Assembly (NCBI GenBank): GCA_014379205.1
Contig: JACMME010000092.1
Coordinates: 1-61,642, forward strand
From: Gemmatimonadaceae bacterium
GTDB lineage: Bacteria; Gemmatimonadota; Gemmatimonadetes; Gemmatimonadales; Gemmatimonadaceae
Direction: 5' to 3'
DNA length: 61,642 nucleotides
Shown piece after piece: positions 37,846 to 46,543 of the stretch (the first letter of the stretch is position 1; every line of letters starts with the position of its first letter). Under the pieces are notes generated by a model. The model was given only the letters and a program-made list of their open reading frames with translations, was not told where the DNA came from and did not search any database. The translations under genes were made by a program, and so were the position numbers.

Positions 37846-38757
37846 TTGACCAGTTCGCGTGACCGACGAAGGCTCCTTTTCGTGATCCATGGTGCACGCG
37901 CCGACCAGCCCGCGCTTCGGCACCTGGTCACGTGGGTGCGCGAAAAGGGACATGTCGTAGACCCGCGAATCACCTGGGAAAAAGGTGATGCGGAACGCTT
38001 TGCGCGCGAGGGTGCCGAAAGCGGACTGGACGCCGTCATTGCATTCGGCGGAGATGGAACTGTGAACGAAGTCGTGAATGGGCTGAGCGGCAGCAAGGTG
38101 CCTCTGGGAATCATCCCCCTGGGTACTGCGAATGATTTTGCCCGGCAGACGGGGATTCCCGACGACGTCGGTCAGGCCATGGACGTAATTCTGCACCACG
38201 ATCCCATGCAGATAGATACCGCGGAGCTGAATGGCAGACGCTTTCTGAACGTGTCTACCGGCGGTGTGGGTGCTGAAGCCACAGCGGAGACTCCATTGGG
38301 TGCGAAGGAAGCGCTTGGGCCTCTGGCGTACGCCATCACCGGTATGCGCAAGTTCGCCGATCTTCGACCTTACTCCGGTCACTTCATCGGACCACGGTTC
38401 GAGCTGCGGACGAAGTTTCTTCTCTTCGCCGTTTCCAATGGCCGAATGACCGGCGGCGGAACTCTGGTGACACCCAATGCACTCGTGACCGACGGATTGC
38501 TCGACGTATGTATCGTCGAAGCACAGCCGCGAGCAGACTTCGCGAAATTGCTGCTCAAGGTGCGTAAGGGAGAGCACATCGGCGAAGAAGGTGTCCATTA
38601 CACGCAGGTCGAGTCAATGACGATAACCACGCGCCGCACCGTGAGCGTGAACCTCGACGGTGAGCCGTTGACCGGAAAGGTGATGGCATACCGCGCCCGC
38701 CCCCGCGATCTCTGGGTACACCTTCCACACCTGCCGGAACAGACTGAAGCGACCTGA
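37846..38757 (+). CDS. YegS/DgkB-like diacylglycerol/lipid kinase
   Basis: 303 residues. The catalytic signature is FGGDGTVNEVVNGLSGSKVP, followed by LGIIPLGTANDFARQTGI and NVSTGGVGAEATAET in the second half (DAGK_cat/YegS C-terminal beta domain). Lipid kinases of this family phosphorylate diacylglycerol or related lipids. The start is TTG at 37846 with an AGG about 10 bases upstream; no ATG is available before the first strand. Divergent from rsmH with 62 bases between the starts, and convergent with a TPR gene, with a terminator between. Confidence 0.88.
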   Translation: MTSSRDRRRLLFVIHGARADQPALRHLVTWVREKGHVVDPRITWEKGDAERFAREGAESGLDAVIAFGGDGTVNEVVNGLSGSKVPLGIIPLGTANDFARQTGIPDDVGQAMDVILHHDPMQIDTAELNGRRFLNVSTGGVGAEATAETPLGAKEALGPLAYAITGMRKFADLRPYSGHFIGPRFELRTKFLLFAVSNGRMTGGGTLVTPNALVTDGLLDVCIVEAQPRADFAKLLLKVRKGEHIGEEGVHYTQVESMTITTRRTVSVNLDGEPLTGKVMAYRARPRDLWVHLPHLPEQTEAT

Positions 38758-38811
38758 CCACCCAGTCTGTCGGTAACACAACCGATGCCCGCCAATCCAT
38801 CAATATGACAG

Positions 38812-38846
38812 CGGCCCCGCCACTCCTTGTCGGAGCAGCGGGGCCG
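38812..38846. terminator. Bidirectional stem-loop terminator
   Basis: CGGCCCCGC (38812-38820) and GCGGGGCCG (38838-38846) are perfect inverted repeats, with further CTCC/GGAG pairing inside the loop. It lies between the convergent lipid-kinase and TPR genes. There is no long T-run, so termination strength is uncertain. Confidence 0.7.
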
Positions 38847-38867
38847 AGGTTTCGCGAGCGTGAAGCC

Positions 38868-40586
38868 CTATTTGCAGAACTTCTTGAATTGACCCTCGAT
38901 GGCAGGACCGAACTGCGCGATCTGCCCTAGGACCTGTTTGGCAGGCTCGGGTGCAAAGCTACCACCCGCCGGAACGTTTATCTGCGCAATGACCATCATG
39001 TCCTGGGCCGTACGGGCCAAGGCGCAATCCTTCGCACTCTGGTTCTCCTGGGCGATTGAGGCCGCTATCTGAAACGCGGAAACACCGCGCAGAAACTTGG
39101 CCTGCGGCGTCGCGCTTATGCTGTCAGACAGAGCCAGAATATTCACCGCGCGCGTGAAGTCCGCACGGTTCTTGGACGCTGTACCCGCCTTGTACGCACC
39201 GTTTCCTATAATCAACAGCCGCTGAGCGATTGCCTGCTTCTCCGCATCTGTTGCGTTAGGCATCGCCATTTGCAAGGCCGCGACCGCGCTATCCGGCAGG
39301 TTAAGCTCCGCCTGCGCGTCGGCTAGCGACAACCAACCGGTCACGTTTTTGGGCTCCATGGCGAGTGCACGCCTTGCCATTTCAACCGACTGCTGCGTCT
39401 GCCCGGCCTGCTTGAGAACGCGCGCGTGCAGCGTTAAAAGCGCAGCATTGTTTGGAAACTTGGCGACTCCCCGCGCCGTCGTCTCGGCAGCCTTCTGCGG
39501 TTGACTATCGGAAGCGTACGCCGTGGCGAGCCGATTGAAGAAAATGGTATCGACAGCCGCCGTGTCCAGGCGCGCCATGTCTTCTCCAGCCGTAATCGCG
39601 GTCTTCCACTCGCGAGCCGCGAGCAGGATAAGGAAGTTGAGCCGAACCAGGTTCGGATCCCCTGGATTCTCCTCCACGGCCTTGCGAATGATCGGCGCCG
39701 CCTGACGCGGGTTTCCGCTCGCAGCAATTTCCCGAACAGCCGTTTCTACCGCCTTCACATCCGTCGGGTAATAGGCGACTAGCTGGGTCCACGTTTCGAC
39801 GGCCTTGTCTTCATTCTTGGAATCCGTATATGCCTGCGCAGCGATCTGCAACGCCAGCTTGTTGCGCGGATCGATCTCCAGCGTTTTCCCTGTTATGGCG
39901 ATCACCGAATCTATCGGCGCCTTGGTGTTCACCATTGCTTGCGCAAGGCAAACGCGTCCGTATGTAGAATTTGGATATGCGGCGATTGCAGCGCGTGCCG
40001 TGGTCATCGCCACGTCATTCTTTCCATCACGCAGAGCGTTAACGCATTTCTCGGTGTTGGGAAGCTGCTTGCGCGCTTCCTGCAACGATCGCGAGACTTT
40101 GGTTGCCGCCTCAAGAAGCCGCCCGCCCTCCGCAACCGGTAGTGGCTGGACCCATGCGTTGTCGCGAGCGAGCACCATCGCCGATTCTATTCGGTAGTTT
40201 CCGCCTTCCTTGCTAACCACTCCCTCGAGGTACTGATCGGCGCGCAGTTGCTGAGCGAGCAACCTTGCCGTTACCCGGTCAGGCGCTTCGTTCGGCTGAA
40301 AGCCTGAAGCTTCCAGAATCCCGCTGATGTTGTTCTTGTCGATGACATACAGTTCCTTCAGCGGAAAATCCTGAGCGAGCCGTGATCTGATCGCATCAGC
40401 GGCCTGAACACCCAAACCCTTTTCCTTGGACCGAAGGGCTGGAACCACGAATCGGGACGTGCCTTCTGGAGGAGCCTGGACGCGCGTACGTTGTTGCGCA
40501 GAGCTGCTGACGGGTACGCTAACGGCCAAGCCCGCAAGGAGTACTACCTGGCCAGCGATGCTTGCCTGAAGCCGAAATGCCTTCAC
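38868..40586 (-). CDS. Periplasmic/envelope TPR protein
   Basis: 572 residues from the GTG at 40586, which follows a strong GGAGG 8 bases upstream; the frame to 40715 passes through the tRNA-Val and is rejected. A signal peptide (VVLLAGLAVSVPVSSSAQQ) precedes an N-terminal domain with a FlgO/CsgG/TolB-like feel (GVQAADAIRSRLAQDFPLKE, then LRADQYLEGVVSKEG), followed by about ten TPR-like helix pairs (for example ALAMEPKNVTGWLSLADAQA). The C-terminus ends KFCK. Likely envelope protein-protein scaffold; the substrate is unknown. Conserved cysteines occur at VCLAQ and DCALA. Confidence 0.65.
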   Translation of the reverse strand: MKAFRLQASIAGQVVLLAGLAVSVPVSSSAQQRTRVQAPPEGTSRFVVPALRSKEKGLGVQAADAIRSRLAQDFPLKELYVIDKNNISGILEASGFQPNEAPDRVTARLLAQQLRADQYLEGVVSKEGGNYRIESAMVLARDNAWVQPLPVAEGGRLLEAATKVSRSLQEARKQLPNTEKCVNALRDGKNDVAMTTARAAIAAYPNSTYGRVCLAQAMVNTKAPIDSVIAITGKTLEIDPRNKLALQIAAQAYTDSKNEDKAVETWTQLVAYYPTDVKAVETAVREIAASGNPRQAAPIIRKAVEENPGDPNLVRLNFLILLAAREWKTAITAGEDMARLDTAAVDTIFFNRLATAYASDSQPQKAAETTARGVAKFPNNAALLTLHARVLKQAGQTQQSVEMARRALAMEPKNVTGWLSLADAQAELNLPDSAVAALQMAMPNATDAEKQAIAQRLLIIGNGAYKAGTASKNRADFTRAVNILALSDSISATPQAKFLRGVSAFQIAASIAQENQSAKDCALARTAQDMMVIAQINVPAGGSFAPEPAKQVLGQIAQFGPAIEGQFKKFCK

Positions 40587-40656
40587 AGTCGTAACCTCCG
40601 GGGTGTTGAACAGGTGTGCCACTGACCAAAATGCGCGAGCTTCGTTGTACCACGAA

Positions 40657-40730
40657 TGGGCGAAGAGGGACTCGAACCCCCGACATCCTGCGTGTAAGGC
40701 AGGCGCTCTAACCAACTGAGCTATTCGCCC
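40657..40730 (-). tRNA. tRNA-Val (anticodon TAC)
   Basis: The minus strand folds into a full cloverleaf: acceptor GGGCGAA paired with TTCGCCC, D arm GCTC/GAGC, anticodon arm CCTGC-CTTACAC-GCAGG with anticodon TAC, a T arm with TTCGAGT loop, and discriminator A. It reads GUA and wobbling valine codons. The 3' CCA is not encoded (the next bases are TTC), so it must be added post-transcriptionally. It lies upstream of the TPR gene and downstream of a small protein gene. Confidence 0.97.
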
Positions 40731-40806
40731 GCGGCATACGACAGTCGGCGCATCCTCTCCTGACAGTGTACCCGTAGACGGTCAAGAGTTCCGCGCTACC
40801 CACTGT

Positions 40807-40977
40807 CTATTTAAGGATGGCGACTGGAATAAGCACGCAGTAGCCCAAAACGAGCAGAATTGGAGCGATCGTCTCACCACCCCGTGCAAGGTCGACATAA
40901 CCGGCGAGAAGTGCTAGAGCGGCAGCGCCCCACCACATGAGGGAGCGCGAGCGAGTACCTGTCTGGGAGTTTGCCAT
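40807..40977 (-). CDS. Small two-helix membrane protein, 56 residues
   Basis: Reading the minus strand from the ATG at 40977 gives a 56-residue protein beginning MANSQTGTRSRSLMWWGAAA with two hydrophobic stretches (WWGAAALALLAGYVDLA and TIAPILLVLGYCVLIPVAIL) separated by a short ARGGET loop, ending at TAG. It has the basic N-terminus and helix pair of a small membrane protein. No clear ribosome-binding site. Located between tRNA-Val and the metallopeptidase. The function is unknown; a chance frame cannot be excluded, but its composition argues against that. Confidence 0.6.
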   Translation of the reverse strand: MANSQTGTRSRSLMWWGAAALALLAGYVDLARGGETIAPILLVLGYCVLIPVAILK

Positions 40978-41036
40978 TGCTTTAGAGTAGTGTAGACGTA
41001 CCGCCAGAGCGTGTCAAGCAACCGTCACACCGGTAG

Positions 41037-42089
41037 TTACGGCGAGGGTGCGGCTGGGGGCGTGCGCGGCGGCGTGTCGTTGGGCGAAGCTGGAGGCAGA
41101 CTGCCAAGAAGCTCCTCGAGCGCGCTCTCGCGCGCAGCACGCTCGGACGCCTCATCAGCGGCGATCAAACCTGCAAGGCGACGCCTGTCACGCTTTCTTC
41201 TGGTAACATATAGCGGCAGGACGAGGAGCATGAACAGTCCTATCACCAACGTAAAGTCGGCCACCAGTGCGATTACGCCATACCGGCGGATCGTGCGCTC
41301 TTTCCAGCGCCGCTCGAAATCGTGAAGCGTGATACCATAGGCGGCACGAAAGGCGCGTTCAATGTCGCGTTCCTCGGCCCAGTACCTGAAAAACAGTGTC
41401 AGTCCACGCTGTGAGTCCAGCCTCGCTATGTCGCTGACCGCGCGATATGCCAAAGCATAGGCCGCTGACGCCCGGCTGCTACCGGAATGGAATTCATTAT
41501 CCAGCGAATCGAGCGACGGAATACGGCGCACGACGAGAGCTATGCTGGTTGCAAGTATTTCCTCGCGTCCCCACTCGCCAGCTGCGTATGATGCGTAGCC
41601 CTCATCGAACCAGCGTGGCGGAAGGTCCTCGAGCGCTTCGTGTAATGCGAGATGCGCCAGCTCATGCCGGAAGACACGAACCGGATTGCCCGCTTCGGAC
41701 GATGCACTCCGTCCCTGCATGATGATTCTGCGCTCCCGAGGCACCGCAATGGCAACTCCCCATTCGGGCGCGGAGGGTCCTACCCATTCGCGAAAGCGTC
41801 GCTCATCCGGCGCAACCGCGAGCAATACACGTTGCGTTGGCCGCGCGAGTCCTGGAAAGCTGTCATTTGCGACAGCATGATCCAGGAGTGAACGTACGAG
41901 ATGTCGATCACTCGGGTATGCAACCGCGGTGAAGCGTCCGCGCTCGATTCTTATCGGGGAGCTGTTGGAGGATTGGGCATTTGCAGAACAGGCCGCCACA
42001 GTGGCCAGAAGCGCGAACCTTAGTGCGCTCGCGGCAGCACGCCGCCCCCCTCCGTGTGCTTCAACATCTCCGCGCAGCGCTTTCCCCAT
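41037..42089 (-). CDS. Predicted membrane lipoprotein metallopeptidase (HExxH)
   Basis: 350 residues from the ATG at 42089. The N-terminal signal (ALRFALLATVAAC) has a VAAC lipobox. The catalytic region contains RHELAHLALHEAL (HExxH) followed by PPRWFDEGYASYAAGEW (third ligand Glu), as in peptidase MA-like gluzincins. A C-terminal membrane helix (FTLVIGLFMLLVLPLYVTRR) and a basic/Pro-rich cytoplasmic tail follow. The start overlaps the TPR gene by 70 bases. The next domain has LFFRYWAEERDIERAFRAAY. It may process envelope proteins. The substrate is unknown. Confidence 0.72.
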   Translation of the reverse strand: MGKALRGDVEAHGGGRRAAASALRFALLATVAACSANAQSSNSSPIRIERGRFTAVAYPSDRHLVRSLLDHAVANDSFPGLARPTQRVLLAVAPDERRFREWVGPSAPEWGVAIAVPRERRIIMQGRSASSEAGNPVRVFRHELAHLALHEALEDLPPRWFDEGYASYAAGEWGREEILATSIALVVRRIPSLDSLDNEFHSGSSRASAAYALAYRAVSDIARLDSQRGLTLFFRYWAEERDIERAFRAAYGITLHDFERRWKERTIRRYGVIALVADFTLVIGLFMLLVLPLYVTRRKRDRRRLAGLIAADEASERAARESALEELLGSLPPASPNDTPPRTPPAAPSP

Positions 42090-42889
42090 GGGTTGAACTT
42101 GTTCGCGAGCGCACCCTTGCGCCACGCCTCCTTCGCATCGTCTCGCGACCCTGCAAACCAGAGGGAACGCCCAAGCTCATAATGCGCTTCCAACAGATTG
42201 GGACCCAGCTCGATGCTCTTTCGAAAGAATGCCTGTGCATCCTCATACATCTCGCGTTCCAGATAGACCAGCCCGAGATAGAAATGCGCGTATAGCGTGG
42301 CTTTCCGATCATTGTCGATGCGCATGACTTTCGACAGATGCTCTATGGCTTCTCCGAAAATTCCCTTCTTGAGGCAAATGTATCCCACGTTTACCCTGGC
42401 GAGAGCATTTCCCGGCTGCCGCATCAGAACGCGCTGAAAGCTCAGTAACGCATCGTCATATTTTTCCTGCAGCATCAAGGCCCATCCGAGAAGTGATTCG
42501 GCCTGTGGGTCATCGGGCGCGAGCTCCAGTCCTTTGTGAAGCGCTCGCTCCGCGCCGTCGTGGTCACCGAGCGCAATGAGGCTCCATCCCTTTTCGACGA
42601 ACGATGAGGCATTCAGGTGATCGGAGCGAATGACGGGCTGCACTCCCGTGAACCTCGGAGCCAGCGAAGGCGGTCCTGCCGCTGGACCCTGGGTCTGTTT
42701 CCAGCGCTCCGCGAGGCGCTTGAGCTCTTCCTTGAGCTCGCTCAGCTGCGAGATCTCGGCGTCCACACACTTGAACAGCGCAATGATGTCGGTTCGAATC
42801 GTATCGCGATCATCACCCGGAGTTACCGGCGCCTTGTCGAGACGGCTCGACAAATCGGCGAAGCGCGACCGCAAGTCCGTACCCGACAT
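42020..42889 (-). CDS. Soluble TPR protein (chemosensory cluster)
   Basis: 289 residues, no signal peptide. An N-terminal helix region (SQLSELKEELKRLAERW) is followed by about five TPR units (for example EKGWSLIALGDHDGAERALH, SLLGWALMLQEKYDDALLSF, YLGLVYLEREMYEDAQAFF), ending GGGVLPRAH. Immediately downstream of the CheW gene with no gap (stop of CheW at 42890). In this cluster TPR proteins probably scaffold the CheA/CheW or MglA complexes, which is inference. Confidence 0.7.
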   Translation of the reverse strand: MSGTDLRSRFADLSSRLDKAPVTPGDDRDTIRTDIIALFKCVDAEISQLSELKEELKRLAERWKQTQGPAAGPPSLAPRFTGVQPVIRSDHLNASSFVEKGWSLIALGDHDGAERALHKGLELAPDDPQAESLLGWALMLQEKYDDALLSFQRVLMRQPGNALARVNVGYICLKKGIFGEAIEHLSKVMRIDNDRKATLYAHFYLGLVYLEREMYEDAQAFFRKSIELGPNLLEAHYELGRSLWFAGSRDDAKEAWRKGALANKFNPWGKRCAEMLKHTEGGGVLPRAH

Positions 42890-43372
42890 CTACGCCCTCG
42901 CCATCGACTCGGAAGCCACGCTCTGCAACGCCATCCGCTCGTCAGCGGTGAGCAGACGCGTCACATCGAGACACACCACCAGCCCCTTTTCGCGCCGCAC
43001 CAGCCCTTGCAGATATTCCGATGACAGTCCGCGAAAGAGCTTGGGTGGGGGCGCCAGCTGATCGGGTGTTACGGTGATCACCTCGAGCACGGCGTCCACT
43101 ACCGCGCCTATCCAGCCATCAGAGGTATTGAAGACCAGGATCCGCGTCTCGAGCTTCGCGTCCACAACTTCCAGCTCGAACCGGCGCCGCAGACTTATTA
43201 CCGGGACGACCTGGTTCTGGTAGTCAATGACTCCTTCGATCCATCGAGGCGTATTCGGAATCGCGGTGGGCTGCTGATAACGCAGCACGCGCTCCACAGC
43301 ATATATGTCGGCCGCGAAGTGATCGGCGCCGAGCCGAAAAGTCACCAGCTGGCGAAGGGTCGCTGCACTCAT
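42890..43372 (-). CDS. cheW: CheW-type coupling protein
   Basis: 160 residues from the ATG at 43372, which overlaps the preceding gene by 4 bases (ATGA). CheW-domain landmarks: LVTFRLGADHFAADIYAVER, RWIEGVIDYQNQVVPVISLR, and GAVVDAVLEV. It couples receptors to CheA. The CheW fold is complete. This is the second of two adjacent CheW-like genes downstream of cheB. Confidence 0.88.
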   Translation of the reverse strand: MSAATLRQLVTFRLGADHFAADIYAVERVLRYQQPTAIPNTPRWIEGVIDYQNQVVPVISLRRRFELEVVDAKLETRILVFNTSDGWIGAVVDAVLEVITVTPDQLAPPPKLFRGLSSEYLQGLVRREKGLVVCLDVTRLLTADERMALQSVASESMARA

Positions 43373-44094
43373 ACCGCCTCCGCAAATGAATGGCCCGTAC
43401 AAGCGGCTACCAGAGCAGATCCGTCGAGAATGCCCACCAGTCCGGAGCCAGACGCCGCTACACCCAGGAGCAGGCCGTCACCGGCATTGTGCAGCATTGG
43501 ATGGCGGAGAGCGGGCATGTCGACCACTATGACATCCTCTACATCATCAACGGCAATTCCTACACGCCTATCACCGCTCCGCATGAGCAGCGTCACTCCA
43601 TCGGTGCCGGACAGCTGTGCGCAGAGGACGTTTGACGGAGAGAAAACGGGCACCAGTCTCCCGCGAAGCTCAATGAACCCAAGCATCGCTTCGGGCATGT
43701 CCGGAACCGCGTGTACGGCGTCAGATTCCACAGCTTCCTCGACGCAGGCAAGGTCGATTGCGAACATTTCATTACCGACACGGAAGGACAGCAGCTCGAC
43801 CTGACCGAGGCCGATCGCGATCAGCTCGCGAACGCTCAGTGACCTCCTTCTGGCAGGCAAGGAGAAGTCCTGGTCCCCGGTTATTGATTCCAGATCCCCG
43901 GAGCTAAGCACACTCATTCCATCGCCGACTTGCACTGCCGCATCGAGGTTGAGAAGCGGCTCGTTAGCGAGAGATTCCGTGACCATTTCATCGTGCGCAA
44001 TTTTGGTTGGCGGCGCAGTCGGTGGCGCAGTCGACGGACGCAGAGGTAAGCGACTCCGCGGTCCCGCTTTCCGTGTTTTCTGTTTGGTGATCAT
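43369..44094 (-). CDS. CheW-domain protein with long N-terminal extension
   Basis: 241 residues. The C-terminal CheW domain (SFRVGNEMFAIDLACVEEAV, GFIELRGRLVPVFSP, VDDVEDVIVVD) follows an unusual about 95-residue N-terminal part: basic, Pro-rich (RPSTAPPTAPPT), then acidic with no known domain. The extension suggests an extra partner or a receptor-like docking site. It precedes the compact CheW by 4 bases. A 73-base gap separates it from cheB. Confidence 0.8.
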   Translation of the reverse strand: MITKQKTRKAGPRSRLPLRPSTAPPTAPPTKIAHDEMVTESLANEPLLNLDAAVQVGDGMSVLSSGDLESITGDQDFSLPARRRSLSVRELIAIGLGQVELLSFRVGNEMFAIDLACVEEAVESDAVHAVPDMPEAMLGFIELRGRLVPVFSPSNVLCAQLSGTDGVTLLMRSGDRRVGIAVDDVEDVIVVDMPALRHPMLHNAGDGLLLGVAASGSGLVGILDGSALVAACTGHSFAEAV

Positions 44095-44167
44095 GTCATC
44101 ATGTCAGTCGAAAAATGGGCGAAGTCCGGTGCTGTCCTTACTCAAGACCATCGTGCGGCACAGGACG

Positions 44168-45256
44168 TCACAATGGTTCACGCACAAAGGTTCCGTTCAG
44201 CGTTTCCACCACTGTGGAAGCCACTTCGTCAAGCGGAAGGACTCTATGTGCACCTCCACCGCTGAGCGCCGCCTGGGGCATGCCGTATATCACGGAGGTG
44301 GCCTTGTCCTGCGCCAGGCCTATGCCGCCGGCGTCACTAATGGCACGTAGCCCAGCCGCGCCATCGCGACCCATCCCAGTCAGGACAACGCCTACCGACG
44401 CGCGGCCGAAGTGGGCTGCGGCTGATCGAAAGAGCGGATCCGCAGCCGGACGGACTCCCCATATCGCCGGAGAAGTGTCCAGGGTGATGCAAAAACCCGA
44501 GTCTTCGGCACTTATCGACATGTGATATCCACCAGGAGCGACGTACACCCGGTCGTGCACCACGGATTCTCCGTTTTTCGCTTCACTCACATGCAAATGG
44601 CTCTGAAGGTTCAGCCGCTCAGCGAGGCTGCGCGTGAAACCGGCGGGCATGTGCTGAACTATCAAGACTGCCGCTCCGAGAGTACGTGGCAGATTCGGAA
44701 CGACCTCGGCTAGTGCGCGCGGACCCCCCGTCGATGCGGCAATCACGACAACGCGCGTGGCCCTGACGAGCGTGCGCGGCGAAACGCGTTCACTGGCCAC
44801 GGGGAGCGGACGCGAAAGCATCCGCACACCGCCAATGTTGGCATTTTCGCACGCCCGCAACGCATTGAGCAGGCGGTCGCCCACTGCCGCGATGTCCAGG
44901 CTGATCTGACCTGAGGGCTTGCGAACGAAGTCCACCGCACCGAGCTCCAGCGCCCGAATTGTGAGGTCATCGGCGCGCTCGGTTGCCACACCGCTCAGCA
45001 TCACAACAGGCCGCGGCGTCTCGCTCATGATGTATCCGAGCGTCTGCAAGCCATCGAGCTCGGGCATTTCCACGTCAAGCGTGACGATTGCCGGGTCGAG
45101 CGCGTGGATCTTGCTCAGAGCATCCAGTCCGTTGCGCGCCGTTCCAATGACCCGGAAGTCGCCGGACGCGTCAACCACCTCGGAAACGACCTTGCGCATG
45201 AACGCACTGTCATCGACGACGAGAACGGTGCGTGCGTCAGATCGTGACGTCGCCAC
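44168..45256 (-). CDS. cheB: Protein-glutamate methylesterase CheB
   Basis: 362 residues. The receiver domain has VLVVDDSAFMRKVV and phospho-acceptor D61 in TLDVEMPELDG; the methylesterase domain has IAASTGGPRALAEV (Ser nucleophile), IVQHMPAGFT (His) and GMGRDGAAGL (Asp). It removes methyl groups from, and deamidates, chemoreceptors. The start is GTG at 45256, overlapping cheD by 20 bases. Confidence 0.95.
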   Translation of the reverse strand: MATSRSDARTVLVVDDSAFMRKVVSEVVDASGDFRVIGTARNGLDALSKIHALDPAIVTLDVEMPELDGLQTLGYIMSETPRPVVMLSGVATERADDLTIRALELGAVDFVRKPSGQISLDIAAVGDRLLNALRACENANIGGVRMLSRPLPVASERVSPRTLVRATRVVVIAASTGGPRALAEVVPNLPRTLGAAVLIVQHMPAGFTRSLAERLNLQSHLHVSEAKNGESVVHDRVYVAPGGYHMSISAEDSGFCITLDTSPAIWGVRPAADPLFRSAAAHFGRASVGVVLTGMGRDGAAGLRAISDAGGIGLAQDKATSVIYGMPQAALSGGGAHRVLPLDEVASTVVETLNGTFVREPL

Positions 45257-45719
45257 GTCTCAGGGACTTCACGAGGACATTGCCGGTGGTGACATCGAAA
45301 TAGACACTCCTGCCGTGATCTCCACCAACATCCTCGGAGATGAGCGGCACCTGCGCGCGCGTAAGTGCATCGCGGGTCGCGAGGATGTTGCGCTCGCCCA
45401 TCTGAATTCCCGATGTAGGCAGCAGTGCGGTAAACATGCTTGCTCCACCCGCAATCTTCGCCCGCATCCTTTCGACACGACCGCCGATCGCCCGCATCTG
45501 CTCTATCAGCAGCGGCACGGCTGTGCCCGCGAACTTTGCGCGGTTCTCACGGTCCTGTGACATTCCCACAGACGGCAGAAGGATGTGCGCAAGTCCGCCG
45601 ACGCGTGCGAGTGGGTCGTACAGCGCTATCGCAACGCAGGAGCCGAGTCCTATGGTGGCGATCACCGCTCCGGTGCCGGCGACCGCGAAGTCGGCGACTT
45701 TGACACGAATTTCGCTCAT
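45237..45719 (-). CDS. cheD: Chemoreceptor glutamine deamidase CheD
   Basis: 160 residues. Catalytic Cys in IGLGSCVAIALYDP and His in LAHILLP are both present; KFAGTAVPLLIEQM, RAKIAGGASMF and GERNILATRDAL follow the family order. It deamidates receptor Gln residues and in other bacteria binds CheC. Its ATG overlaps the cheR stop (ATGA). CheC is encoded 10 kb away in the same cluster. Confidence 0.92.
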   Translation of the reverse strand: MSEIRVKVADFAVAGTGAVIATIGLGSCVAIALYDPLARVGGLAHILLPSVGMSQDRENRAKFAGTAVPLLIEQMRAIGGRVERMRAKIAGGASMFTALLPTSGIQMGERNILATRDALTRAQVPLISEDVGGDHGRSVYFDVTTGNVLVKSLRRGDVTI

Positions 45720-46543
45720 AGCTTCCGGAAGATGCGTTCGCGCGCATCGACTGCCGCGAACCGTGTCCGTATGGCACCGAGAAGCGTTTCCACCTTTCCC
45801 AGTACCAGAAAACCTCCGGGCGCCAGCGCAGCATGGAAGCGCTCGAACAGTGCTTCCTGAGTAGCCCGGTCAAAGTAGATGATCACATTGCGACAGAGGA
45901 TCAGCTGCAGACCGGTCTCCGGGGGAGCTTCGCGAAGAAGATCCCGCCGCTCGAAACGCACCAAGGCCTTCACCTCCGGAACTACTTCTGCCGGATAGTC
46001 CGGTGAGAAATACGCCCTGCGTATTTCGTCGGGAGTGTCGGCGAAGGCCTGCAGCTGATAGGCGCCACGAGCGGCGGCCGTCAAGCTGCCCCGATCGATG
46101 TCGGTAGCGACTATTCCAACGCGGTTCAGTCTTCGTGTTTCACGTACCATCAGCGCGTGCCGATGAAAGAGGATCGCCAGGGAGTAGGGCTCCTCGCCGG
46201 ATGCGCAGCCGGCGCTCCAGACACGAATGCGCTCATTCTGTCCCTGCCAGATGGCTGGAATAACGTTCCGGGCAACCCTTTCAAACGCATCCCAGTTTCT
46301 GAAAAGCTTGGTGACGTTGATCGTGAGTGCGTCGAGCAGGAGATCGTACTCCTTATCGTCGCGGTCCAGTATCGACGCATAGCTTTCGTAAGTGTGCACA
46401 GCGGTCGCTCGCATACGAACGGCGATACGACGCCGCAAGCACTTCTCCTTGTAGCTCGCACAGCCAAATCCGCGCTCGCGCGAGATCTTTTCCATGAGCG
46501 CAGAGAACTGCACATCCGTCTCGGGAGGTGCGCCCATGGTCAT
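45716..46543 (-). CDS. cheR: Chemotaxis methyltransferase CheR
   Basis: 275 residues. An all-helical N-terminal domain (CLRRRIAVRMRATAVHTYES, TINVTKLFRNWDAF) precedes the SAM-binding domain (VWSAGCASGEEPYSLAIL, VATDIDRGSLTAA, LILCRNVIIYFDRATQ). It methylates receptor glutamates. The ATG overlaps the upstream DUF4388-TPR stop (ATGA). No receptor gene is in the window, so its substrate is elsewhere. Confidence 0.94.
   Translation of the reverse strand: MTMGAPPETDVQFSALMEKISRERGFGCASYKEKCLRRRIAVRMRATAVHTYESYASILDRDDKEYDLLLDALTINVTKLFRNWDAFERVARNVIPAIWQGQNERIRVWSAGCASGEEPYSLAILFHRHALMVRETRRLNRVGIVATDIDRGSLTAAARGAYQLQAFADTPDEIRRAYFSPDYPAEVVPEVKALVRFERRDLLREAPPETGLQLILCRNVIIYFDRATQEALFERFHAALAPGGFLVLGKVETLLGAIRTRFAAVDARERIFRKL

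Noticed and set aside
37784-37897. Longer rsmH start at 37897
   Set aside because: It crosses the divergent lipid-kinase start; the ATG at 37783 has a ribosome-binding site and the usual family N-terminus.
40587-40715. N-terminal extension of the TPR protein frame to 40715
   Set aside because: It reads through the tRNA-Val; the GTG at 40586 with GGAGG upstream and a signal peptide is a better start.
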